Shown here: positions 51,927 to 62,000 of the stretch, piece after piece | How positions within the stretch are numbered: position 1 is the stretch's first letter | How the letters are laid out: every line of letters begins with the position of its first letter | Source of the DNA: Closterium sp. NIES-65 | Taxonomy: Eukaryota > Streptophyta > Zygnematophyceae > Desmidiales > Closteriaceae | Assembly: GCA_948144175.1 (NCBI GenBank) | Contig: CANXME010001290.1 | Span: forward strand, 186,001 to 250,000 | Direction of reading: 5' to 3' | DNA length: 64,000 nt | The notes under the pieces: model-generated | What the model was told of the DNA's origin: nothing | The model's database searches: none | Seen by the model: only the letters and a program-made list of their open reading frames with translations | Position numbers and translations under genes: made by a program

Positions 51927-53843
51927 GGCGGAGAGTTCTCCTCCGGCCTTCTGCGTGCCTACTGTCGGGCACGAGGCATCCGCCAGACCTTCACGCTTCC
52001 GGATTCTCCACAGCAGAATGGGATTGCTGAGCGCCGCATCGGCATGGTCATGGACGTCGCTCGTACGTCCATGATGCATGCGGCTGCCCCCCATTTTCTG
52101 TGGCCGTTTGCGGTTCGGTACGCGGCGCATCAGATCAACCTTCAGCCCAGGGTCTCTCGTCCGGAGACCTCCCCAGCTCTGCTATGGACGGGGAAGGTTG
52201 GCGATGCGTCTGCGTTCCGTGTCTGGGGATCTCGGGCGTTTGTCCGCGACTTGTCCGCGGACAAGCTGTCCTCTCGTGCTGCTCCTTGCGTCTTCCTGGG
52301 TTTCCCCCCTGACGCCCCTGGGTGGCAGTTCTACCACCCCACCTCTCGGCGTGTTCTGTCCTCCCAGGACGTCACGTTCGACGAGTCGGTCCCCTTCTAC
52401 CGGCTCTTCCCCTACCGCACTCCGTCCCTCCCCCCACCACCGCTCTTCCTTGTCCCAGGTCCCCCCCAGGTAGACCCCCTCCCTCCCCAGGGTCCTGCCC
52501 CGCCAGGTGTGTCCCAGGTAGACGCTGTTGAGCCTGTCGAGGTCAGTGGTGACTCTGGTGCTGCTGAGGGTGCTGGGCCTAGGGGTGCTGAGCCCGGGGG
52601 TGCTGCGTCTGGGGGTGCTGAGCCTGGGGGTGCTGCGTCTGGGGGTGCTGAGCCTGGGGGTGCTGCGCCAAGGGGTGCTACGCCTGGGGGTGCTGAGCCT
52701 GGGGGTACTGAGCCTGGGGGTGACGAGTCTGGGGGTGCTGAGCCTGCTGGTGCTGTTCCTGGCGGTTCGCCGAGTCTCTCTCCACTGGAGCTGCGTGAGT
52801 GGTTTGCCCGGCGCTGGAGGCGAGCTGCTGGAGCTGGAGGTGCTGCGGGTACTGGAGGTTCTGCTGCTACTGAGGGAGCTGGTGCCACGGGTCCCGGAGG
52901 TGCTCGTACTAGGAGTACTGGAGCTGCCGGGCCTGGGGGTGCCTCTGGAGCTGGCGCTGCTGCGAGTGGTGGAGCTGAGGTGACTGCTAGCGGTCCTGTT
53001 GAGGGTCCTTCTGGCGCTGCTGGAGGTCCTGGGGTTGGAGCTGCTGCTGGTGCTGGTGCTGCCGCTGGGGGTGCTGGTGCTGTCGCGGAGGCTCCTGCTG
53101 GTGGTCCTGCTGAGTGTCCTACTCGTGCTGCTGGAGGTTCTGGAGTTGGAGCTGCTGGGGGTGCTGGTGCTGTCGCGGAGTCTACTGCTGGCGGTCCTGC
53201 TGAGGGTACTACTGGCGCTGCTGGTGGTACTGGCGTTGGAGCTGCCACTGGTGCTGGTGCTGTCCCTGCTGTGTCTGGAGTCGCCGCACGGCCTCGGCCG
53301 TACTTCGTTCCGCTCCTTCAGCAGGTTCTTGGTGTCCCGTCTTCCTATGGTCCGTCTCCTCCCCTAGCGTGTCCACAGCCTGTCCAGTCACAGCTTCAGC
53401 TACTGCCCGGCTCCCCACTGCCTGCTCCGTCTTCCTACACTGGTCCTACTGGAGGTCTGTCTGAGCGTCGTGAGCCTGCGTCTCGCCCTGTGTCGCCTGT
53501 CCGTGCTGCTCGCGCAAGTGGTCGCGGTTCGCGTCAGCGTCCTCCTCCTGTCCCTGGCACGCATCGGATGTCTCTGCGTCCGTCCACAACTCCTCTGCGT
53601 GCCCCTTTGCCTTCTCCTCCTCCGTCTTCTCTTCCTGTTCTTGCCGACCCGGAGTCGGACTCTCTTCGTGCTGCCAGTCCTACTGTCACGCGTCTCCTTG
53701 CTACTGTTGTCACAGACCCTTCCATTGAGTCCACTGCTTCGTCTGCCTTAGTTGCTGAGCTGGTCGACTTTGCTGCCGCGTGTCGTCTAGACTACGCCGC
53801 CAGTCTTGTTGCTGAGTCTGAGTCCTCCGTCCGTCGGGGGTGA
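51927..53843 (+). pseudogene. Copia-B integrase C-part and linker
   Basis: Same frame after the stop: SPQQNGIAERRIGMVMDVAR with the catalytic Glu, FLGFPPDAPGWQFYHPTSRR, then repeats of GGAEPGGAAS type (15- and 30-bp DNA units), LREWFARRWRRAAG, Gly/Ala-rich sequence and RPRPYFVPLLQQVLG. Ends at 53843 after an 8-bp deletion (about 53827) shifts frame. Confidence 0.85.
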
Positions 53844-55545
53844 CTGTGCTCTTGGCACGGACGTCCTTGAGGACAGGCAGGAGGAGTTTCAGTGCTTTGC
53901 CGCCACTTTGCCCCATCTCGTGTCCATGCTTGTTGCCCCTGAGGGAGACCCGGATGCACCAGACATCCCAACCCCGCGCTCTTACGCAGAGGCGATAGAG
54001 GGTCCCTACTCCTCTCAGTGGCAGACAGCTATGGACGCAGAGATGGCTTCCTGGAAGTCCACAGGCACCTACGTCGACGAGGTTCCCCCACATGGGGCGA
54101 ACATCGTCAGTGGCATGTGGATTTTCAGGGTGAAGCGGCCGCCGGGTTCTCCGCCTGTCTTCAAGGCGCGTTACGTTGCTCGTGGCTTCAGTCAGCGGCA
54201 GGGAGTTGACTTCTTCCAGACCTTCTCCTCGACCCCGAAGATGACCACTCTTTGGGTTCTACTGCACGTCGCCGCTCAGCGTGACTACGAGCTCCACTCT
54301 CTTGACTTCAGCACTGCTTTCTTGCAGGGCAGCCTGCACGAGGAGATCTGGCTGCGCCGCCCCCCTGGTTTCACTGGTTCGTTCCCTCCTGGTACCCAGT
54401 GGCGCCTCCAGCGGCCAGTCTACGGTCTCCGCCAGGCACCGCGTGAGTGGCACGACACACTGAGGACTACACTTGCGGCTCTTGGGTTCGCTCCCTCTAC
54501 TGCTGACCCGTCGCTGTTTCTACGCACCGACACCTCGCTGCCGCCGTTCTACATCCTCGTGTACGTCGACGACTTGGTCTTTGCCACTGCGGACACAGCT
54601 GGTCTCGCCCACGTGAAGTCGGAGCTGCAGAAGAGACACACGTGCACAGACCTGGGTGAACTGACAAGCTATCTTGGCTTGCGGATCACCCGGGACAGAG
54701 CACGGCGCACCATTACCTTGACTCAGTCACACATGGTGCAACAGGTCCTTCAGCGCTTCGGCTTCACGTACTCCTCGCCTCAGTCCACTCCTCTGCCTAC
54801 AGGTCACTCGCTCTCAGCTCTGCCTTCGGATGAGTCCGTAGAGCCGAGTGGCCCGTATCCAGAGCTTGTGGGCTGCCTCATGTACCTGATGACCTGCACT
54901 CGACCTGACCTTGCATACCCTCTCAGCATCTTAGCACGCTATGTCGCTCCCGGCCGTCACCGGAAGGAGTACATGGATGCAGCTAAGAGGGTGTTGCGCT
55001 ACTTGTGCAGTACGTCGGGCATGGGGCTAGTGCTTGGAGGGCGAGACCGGCTTGTTCTCACAGGGCACTCAGACGCTTCTTGGGCGGACGACCAGGCTAC
55101 TCAGCAGTCGTCTCAGGGTTACACCTTCAGCCTTGGCTCTGGCTCTGTCTCTTGGCGCTCTACACGCTCTTCTTCTGTTCTCAGCTCCAGCTGCGAGGCT
55201 GAGATCTACGCCACAGCCATGGCTGCCCAGGAGCTTCGCTGGCCCACCTACCTGCTGACTGACCTTGGAGAGCGGCCTCGTTCTCCTCCAGTGCTGTACG
55301 TGGACAACAAGGCAGCCATTGCCTTGTGTCAGGAGCACAGACTGGAGCATAGAACGAAGCACATCGCTCTGCGCTACTTCCTTGCTCGAGAGCTGCAGCA
55401 GCGTGGTCAGCTTCGTCTGCGTTACGTGGCCACTGAGGCCAACACTGCTGATGTGTTCACCAAGGCGCTTCCGCGTGTTGACCATCAGCGCTTTTGCACT
55501 CTTCTTGGTCTTGTGCCCACTGGGCCTCACTTGCTTACCTCTTGA
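53806..55545 (+). CDS. Copia-B RT and RNase H
   Basis: 579-codon uninterrupted frame: GTYVDEVPPHGANIVSGMWI, LDFSTAFLQGSLHEEIWLRR, catalytic ILVYVDDLVFAT, HSDASWADDQATQQSSQG, SSSCEAEIYATAMAAQELRW, ADVFTKALPRVDHQRF. RT and RNase H motifs all look intact, but it is now out of frame with the upstream part. Confidence 0.92.
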   Translation: MLLSLSPPSVGGDCALGTDVLEDRQEEFQCFAATLPHLVSMLVAPEGDPDAPDIPTPRSYAEAIEGPYSSQWQTAMDAEMASWKSTGTYVDEVPPHGANIVSGMWIFRVKRPPGSPPVFKARYVARGFSQRQGVDFFQTFSSTPKMTTLWVLLHVAAQRDYELHSLDFSTAFLQGSLHEEIWLRRPPGFTGSFPPGTQWRLQRPVYGLRQAPREWHDTLRTTLAALGFAPSTADPSLFLRTDTSLPPFYILVYVDDLVFATADTAGLAHVKSELQKRHTCTDLGELTSYLGLRITRDRARRTITLTQSHMVQQVLQRFGFTYSSPQSTPLPTGHSLSALPSDESVEPSGPYPELVGCLMYLMTCTRPDLAYPLSILARYVAPGRHRKEYMDAAKRVLRYLCSTSGMGLVLGGRDRLVLTGHSDASWADDQATQQSSQGYTFSLGSGSVSWRSTRSSSVLSSSCEAEIYATAMAAQELRWPTYLLTDLGERPRSPPVLYVDNKAAIALCQEHRLEHRTKHIALRYFLARELQQRGQLRLRYVATEANTADVFTKALPRVDHQRFCTLLGLVPTGPHLLTS

Positions 55546-55730
55546 TCTTGCTTGTACTGTTGCATGTATGTATTCCTGCTCTTGCTTGTTTAGCACTGTT
55601 ATATATATATGCTCTCCTGCATGTGAACTGGCCTTGTGGCCTTGAACTTGTGCTCGGAATTTGTGTGGTATCCTTGAGATCCACCCTGAGCTTGCTTTGC
55701 TTTGCTTTGCTTGACTGGTCTTGTGACCCT

Positions 55731-55832
55731 ACCCTAATTGGGTTGTACCCCATATGTGCTACCTCACTACAGCCTACAAACATGCATCAGCCTATAATCT
55801 GACACACGCCCATAGGCAAAGTGGGGGAGAAC
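55731..55832 (-). repeat. Inverted 3' end of Copia-B
   Basis: 55731-55804 is the reverse complement of the first 74 bases of the 5' LTR (one clear difference). 55805-55832 is the reverse complement of the polypurine tract region (GTTCTCCCCCACTTTGCC...) that should precede the 3' LTR. Confidence 0.88.
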
Positions 55833-56436
55833 AAAGCAACCAACCCCATTGGCACACGTCCAAGCCACACACGACTATGTCACCACCATGCAGCAGCTAT
55901 GGGTGAAGACCCAACTGTGTCTCACCACGATGCAGAACTCCCAGAAGTAGTATGCAGATCGACAGTGACGTGATCACTCAGTAGCAGTCGAAGATCAGGT
56001 TCTTCTCGAGAATCGCAACTTGGACTTGTCTCATATTCCGTCCAAGCTCCGGCCTTGCTTCTGTGGTCCTTTTCGCGTTGAGACCATGGTGACACCCGTA
56101 ACATTATGCATTTGTTTACCTACTACGTGGAAGCTTCACAACACTTTCCACGTTCACTTATTAAAGCCCTACAAGGACCCCAACCAACAATACTAGGAAC
56201 GTCAGCTACCACCACCTGTTCTCGTACAGGATGAACCAGAGTACGAGTTGGAACGTGTCTTCGCTCATCGACGCAGACGCGGCAACACGCTCGAGTTCCT
56301 GATCCGCTGGAAGTGATATGACCCATCGGAGGACAGCTGGGTTACAGAAGCTGATATCGGCAACTCGTGCCGTGCTCTCAAGTATTTTAGTGTCAAACAG
56401 GGCGTTTCTCACGCCACCTAGCTTTGAGGGGGGAGG
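55833..56436 (+). mobile_element. Gypsy-2 fragment 3: integrase tail and chromodomain
   Basis: Resumes after Copia-B with bases matching Gypsy-1 at about 36450 and runs to a degraded chromodomain (YELERVFAHRRRRGNTLEFL, then IRWK*YDPSEDSWVTEADIG) and the polypurine tract TTTGAGGGGGGAGG. A few bases of the target appear lost at the junction. Confidence 0.8.
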
Positions 56437-56730
56437 CGTGAGTGAGTACATCAATTGTGCTTACCTATTCTTGCTTATTTCTATTTTGTACTTGTTTTTT
56501 TTAGATTCGTTGCTATTTGATTCAGGTTATAGTTATAGCACTGAATTGTGTGGAATATTGGTTCTTTCCACATAACTTTGCGTGCGCCTGTTTTCAACTG
56601 AATTTCTTATATCGAATTCGGGAATGCTCCGTTCCCGACGGTTCCCAATGCACGGAACATCCCCGTAACGTCCTAGTTACTACCTTGTATCCTGCCCATA
56701 ATTTACTCTACTCGATTCTCAATCCTCACA
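56437..56730 (+). repeat. Gypsy-2 3' LTR
   Basis: About 292 bp from the polypurine tract to AATCCTCACA. Shares start (TGAGTGAGTAC), GTTATAGTTATAGCAC and AACGTCCTAGTTACT words with the Gypsy-1 LTR, so the two are related families. Confidence 0.65.
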
Positions 56731-57407
56731 AACCTTCTAGTCAATACAGTGGCCCTAAACATCTCTACAATGCCGGCACGGTTTTGACCTTGTTGAGGGT
56801 GTAGGGTGTCGAGAGAGGAGGGGGGGGAATGGGGGGGGGGGGGGGGGGGGGGGGGGAGGAGGTGAGGCAATCCGCGTTGTTATCTGTTTTGTTGGTCAGG
56901 TAAGCGACGTGCACGACGCGCTTGTGTAGGTGATCCTTTGTAGGTTCATAAGCAATGCGGCCGAAAAGGTGGGGTGTTGGAACCAATTCGCCATCGATTC
57001 GGAGACACGGTGTACAACTATGCACATAACAGAAGTGTTGAAAAGTCTCTGCCTTGCCCTCTTCTGCTCACTCTACCGCTTGTCACTTGTTCCAGGAGCT
57101 CTCACCAAGCTCTTGCTTCCCTCCCTTGGCCTCATGACTGCCCCTGATTTGCCTCCACTTGTGCTGCCCACTATGTTATTCTTCTCAGTGCTCGGCCTCA
57201 CTATATGCTGTCCGAGAGAGAATACCAACTAGAAAAATCTCACTAACCCATCTACAGCTGACTGATGACTTCCGCCTACAATGCTGCCTGTCTTTGGTTT
57301 AACCAGATTACATTGATAGAAGCAGAAAACACACGACGAAGTAACGAGCACTAGGGAGTCTGATCCTAAGTACAAGATGAGACGACTAACCCTAGCAGCC
57401 AGTTGCC
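56731..57407. other. Spacer between Gypsy-2 and Copia-C
   Basis: Contains a G-homopolymer region (56818-56861). No gene or motif recognised; probably the original flank of Gypsy-2. Confidence 0.45.
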
Positions 57408-57540
57408 TGTCAGAACATATAGCTTACCTGTTTGTGTAGGCTACAGTGGGGTATCCCATAAGGGGTACAACACAATTAGGTTTCCCATTTGTACCAATTT
57501 CTGACTTAGTCATTTTCATTCCTGTTTACCTATTCTCACA
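57408..57540 (+). repeat. Copia-C 5' LTR
   Basis: 133 bp, TGTCAGAACA...TTCTCACA. Shares GTAGGCTACAGTGGGGTA and TTCATTCCTGTTT words with Copia-A and Copia-B LTRs. Confidence 0.88.
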
Positions 57541-58566
57541 TGGTATAGAGCGGGTCCCTCTTAAGGACCGATTTTTTTGGGCCCACCCTCGATATTCTCT
57601 CTGCCCGGAGCGCCCTACTCTCCCCGAGGCGCGCTCCCCCCCCTCCCCCTTAGTGCATTTCCCGCTGCCTTTGTGGGCCCCCCGCGAGTAGCGCGCGAAA
57701 TTTTTTTTTTAGCGCGCGCGGCTCGGGCCCACGTCGCGCGGGCTTTACGGCCGCGCCGCGCCGCCCTCTCGGCCCGGCTGTGCCCCGCCGCCCTCGAATC
57801 GGCCACGCGGCCGCTTCGTCGCGGCCACGGGCCCCGTTTTTGACGGCCCCGCCGTCCCTTTTTTGACGGCCCGCCGCTGCATTCTGCCGGCCCCGCCGTT
57901 TCCTATCACGGCCCCGCCGTCCCCTCTCCCGGCCTCGCCGCTGCACCTTCCCGGCCCGCCGCTGAGCCCTGACGGCCCGCCGCTGCACCTGTTGACGGCC
58001 CGCCGCTGCACCCTGACGGCCCGCCGCTGTACCTGCTGACGGCCCGCCGCTGCACCCTGACGGCCCCGCCACTGCACACCCGGCCCCGCCGTCCCCTGTC
58101 CCGGCCCGCCACTGCACCTGTCCCGGCCCACCGCTGCACCTGTCCCGGCCCGCCGCTGCACCTTTCCCGGCCCGCCACTGCACCTGTCCCGGCCCCGCCG
58201 GCCTCTGTCCAGGCCCCGCCGCTGCACTGCAGCCGGCCCGCCCAGCAGCAGCCGAGCCGCCCAGCAGCAGCCGAGCCGCCCAGCAGCAGCCGGACCGCCC
58301 AGCAGCAGCCGAGCCGCCCAGCAGCAGCCGGACCGCCCAGCCGCAGCCGAGCCGCCCAGCAGCAGCCGAGCCGCCCAGCAGCAGCCGGACCGCCCAGCAG
58401 CGGCCGAGCCGCCCAGCAGCACCCGAGCCGCCCCACAGCTGCCGAGCTGCCCGGGAGTCGATCCGCCTTTCTGCTGAGCTGCACGACTTGCCCTGCCTGG
58501 TGAGCACAGTCCCTCTGTCACTGCGCCCTCTTTCCCTACTGCTTGCACTGCTTCGCTGTCGTCATC
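57541..58566 (+). other. Copia-C leader with two GC-rich minisatellites
   Basis: 57840-58240: GGCCCGCCGCTGCACCTG-like units of 18-25 bp. 58240-58440: (CAGCAGCAGCCGAGCCGCC) units of about 19-21 bp. Different in sequence from the leaders of Copia-A and -B. Minus-strand Gly/Ala-rich ORFs are artefacts. Confidence 0.75.
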
Positions 58567-59040
58567 ATGGCCACCCCTAGTGTCCTAGCCTTTGACGCCG
58601 AGGGTCGAGCCATTGATTTTGAGGTCTGGCTAGACGACCTGCAGCTTTTCTTACAGTGCGACAGAGCTGACAGCCTTTCTCTCTTTGACCTCACCTCTGG
58701 CGCCTCTCCTGCTCCTGCTGCCGATGCTGATCCCACTGTCCGCTCTCAGTGGGCCACCCGCGATGCTGCTGCACGTCTTGCTGTGCATCGCCACCTCCCT
58801 TCCTCTGAGCGTGCGCACTTTAGTCAGTACAAGAGTGCTCAGACCTTGTACGACGCTGTAGTTGCGCGCTACTCCTCCCCTGCCACTGCTGCACTGAGCC
58901 GTCTTATGCTTCCCTACCTCTTTCCTGACCTCTCTGTCTTTCCCACTGTCACTGACCTCATTACGCACCTCCGCACTAGTGACACTCGCTATCGCGCCGC
59001 CCTTCCTGCTGAGTTCTGCGCTAAGAACCCCCCCCCCCAT
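58567..59040 (+). CDS. Copia-C gag, first part (before the +1 C)
   Basis: ATG at 58567 (MATPSVLAFDAEGRAIDFEV), reads the Copia gag core to AEFCAKNPPP, then leaves frame in a run with one more C than Copia-B. Frame use continues at 59039. Confidence 0.88.
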
Positions 59041-62000
59041 GTACATCACTCTCTACTACGTAGTCGCGCGCCTCCCTGACTCCCTCCGCGTAGTCAGGGA
59101 CCACTTTCTCGCAGTCTGTCCCACCACTCTCACCGTCGACCTCCTCGAGAAGGCCCTCCTCGCAGCGGAGAAGAGCATAGTCGCTGTAGGTGCCTCTCGT
59201 GGTGACCCTCGCACCCCCATCTTTGAGGGGTGCTCTCCTTCCCCCTTGCTGCCCTCTGTTGCCTCTGCTGCTGCGGCCGACCTGCTTGGTCTTGAGTCGG
59301 TCGGCGCGGCGTCTGCCCCTAGTGGGAGACGTCGCTCTAGCAAGGGCAAGGGGGGCAAGGGCGCGGGCGGAGCTGGAGGGGGCGGTGGCGGTGGCGGCGG
59401 AGGCGGCGGAGGGAGTGGGGGTGGCGGCGGGAGTAGTGGTGGTGGTGGTGGTGGTGGTGGTGGCAGCAGCGGCGGAGACGGTAGTGGTAGTGCCAGCGGT
59501 GGTGGTGGAGGCAGCAGCGGGAGCGGAGGCGGTGGAGGTGGAGGCAGTGGAGGCGGCGGCGGAGGAGGCGGTGGTGGTGGAGGAGGTGGAGCTGGTCGTG
59601 GTGGTACCCAGCAGCGGAGCGGCGGTGGTGGTGCCCAGCGCTCGCAGCGGCAGCAGCAGCAGCGTTCGCGGGACATCCCTCCGCCTCAGCAGCTTCGTGA
59701 GTGGTACGCTGCGCGTCAGAGGGGTGGGGGTACTGGTCCCTGCGCCTACATTCTTCGTTCCGGCGACCGCGCGGGTGAGCAGTGTGGGGGTGCCCACTCC
59801 ACCCAGCGCTGCTTTGGCCGCCTCACGGACGCTTGGCGTCAGCAGTTCCCCGGGGCTAGTGAGATCCCTCGCTGGGATGAGCTCCTTAGGGCTGGTGTAG
59901 CGATCTTTGATCTTGATTTTGATGCTATCCTTTCTGCTATGTATGCTGTGACTTATAGTGAGGAGAATGAGGGTTACCGGTGTTTCCAGCCCGACCCGGG
60001 CATTGGTACTGCTGCGCTAGGTACTTGTGAGGCTGCTGCTCTAGGTGCCAGTGCGTCTGCGCTCTCAGGTACTAGTGAGACTGCGCTCTCAGGTGCTGGT
60101 GAGACTGCGCTCTCAGGTACTGCGTCGCCCTCGTCCTCCCTCACTTTCACACTTGACTCTGGGGCTTCTCGCTCCTTCTTTCGAGACCGCACTACCCTTA
60201 CGCCTCTTGGCCGGCCGGTTGCGGTCTCCCTTGCTGACCCCTCTGGGGGTCCTGTCCTGTCTCACTTCTCCACTGTCCTCCCGTGTCCGGCTGCCCCTTC
60301 GGGCACCCTGTCTGGTCTGTACCTTCCCTCGTTCTCTACGAACTTGGTGAGTGGTGCGGACCTACAGGATGCGGGGGTTCACCAGTTCACTCCTGCGAGG
60401 CGACGGGTGACCCACTGCACGGACGCAGACACAGGCCGACACCTGGCCACCTTTTCGCGTCGGCCGGGGTCGAGTCTCTACACCCTGACCACTTCGTCTC
60501 CTCCTGTCCCTGCGTCTGGTCGGGTAGCTACGTCAGGTCAGGTGTTTGCTGCTGCTTCCAGGTCAGGTCCTGAGTCTGCCCCCTGTTCTTGTCGCCTCCT
60601 GTCTCACGAGACTCTCCTGTGGCACCACCGTCTTGGCCACCCCTCCTTGCCCCGTCTTCGGAGCATGGCTTCCCGTGTCCTTGTCTCTGGTCTTCCCCAG
60701 TCTCTCCCTCCTCTCCCCTCCGGGCCAGGACCTTCCTGTGTCCCCTGTGTCGAGGGTCGCCTCCGGGCTACTCCTCACTCCTCCCACTTCCCCCCGACAG
60801 AGGCTCCCCTGCAGACGCTTCACATGGATGTGTGGGGCCCAGCCCCCGTCCGTGGGCAGGGTTACGAGCGCTACTTCCTGTTGGTGGTTGACGACTACTC
60901 GCGTTACACCACAGTCCTCCCCTTGCGCAGCAAGGGTGCGGTCACTGAGGTGCTGATCGACTGGATCCGCGAGGCTCGTCTCCAGCTCAGGAAGAGATTC
61001 GGCTCGGACTTTCCTGTTCTGCGTCTGCACTCTGACAGAGGCGGAGAGTTCTCTTCTCGCCTTCTGCGAGACTACTGTCGTGCACGGGGGATCCGCCAGA
61101 CCTTCACGCTTCCGGACTCACCACAGCAAAATGGGATTGCTGAGCGCCGCATTGGCATGGTCATGGATGTCGCTCGTACGTCCATGATGCATGCGGCTGC
61201 CCCCCATTTTCTGTGGCCGTTTGCTGTGAGGTACGCGGCGCATCAGCTCAACCTTCACCCCCGGGTCTCTCGGCCTGCGATGTCCCCAGTCTTGCTGTGG
61301 ACAGGGAAGGTTGGCGATGCGTCTGTGTTCCGTGTCTGGGGATCTCGGGCGTTTGTCCGCGACTTGTCTGCAGACAAGCTGTCCCCCCGTGCTGCTCCCT
61401 GTGTCTTCCTTGGCTTCCCCACTGACGCCCCAGGGTGGCAGTTTTACCACCCCTCCTCTCGTCGTGTTCTGTCCTCCCAGGACGTCACGTTCGACGAGTC
61501 AGTCCCCTTCTACCGTCTCTTCCCCTACCGCACTCCTTCCCTCCCCCCTCCCCCGGACTTCCTTGTGCCGGTTCCCCCCCCGGTCGACCCCCTCCCCCCT
61601 CAGGTTCCTGCCCCCTCAGGTGTGTCTCAGGTAGACGCCGTTGACCCGGTCGAGGTTACTGGTGACTCTGGTGCTGCTGAGGGTGCGGGGCCTGGGGGTG
61701 CTACTGCTGGGGGTGCTGGGCCTGGGGGTGCTACTGCGGTGGGTGCGGAGCCTGGGGGTACTGGGCCGGGGGGTGCTGTGCCTGGAGGTGCTGAGTCTGG
61801 GGGTGCTGAGCTGGGAGCTGCTGGGCCTGAGGGTACTGAGCTGGGAGCTGCTGAGCCTGGGGGTGCTGCGCCTAGAGTTGCTGAGCCTGGGGTTTCTCCT
61901 GCTGCTGCGTCTCGCCGGGAGCCCCTCTCTCCACCGGAGCTGCGCGAGTGGTTCGCTCGCCGCTGGAGGCGTGCTGCTGAGTCTGGAGGTGCTGCTGGAG

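Larger units (their letters stand above)
48484..55832 (+). mobile_element. Copia-B, Ty1/Copia element with an aberrant 3' end
   Basis: Plus strand. 5' LTR 48484-48613, primer site TGGTATAGAGCGGG at 48614, gag-pol in long frames. It lacks a normal 3' LTR: 55731-55832 is an inverted copy of polypurine tract plus the first 74 LTR bases. No target duplication, and a few Gypsy-2 bases are missing at the junction. Lesions: TGA at 51924-51926 and an 8-bp loss at about 53827. Confidence 0.92.

Noticed and set aside
57650-58548. Two Gly/Ala/Arg-rich minus-strand ORFs of 267-285 codons
   Set aside because: Antisense readings of the Copia-C leader minisatellites.
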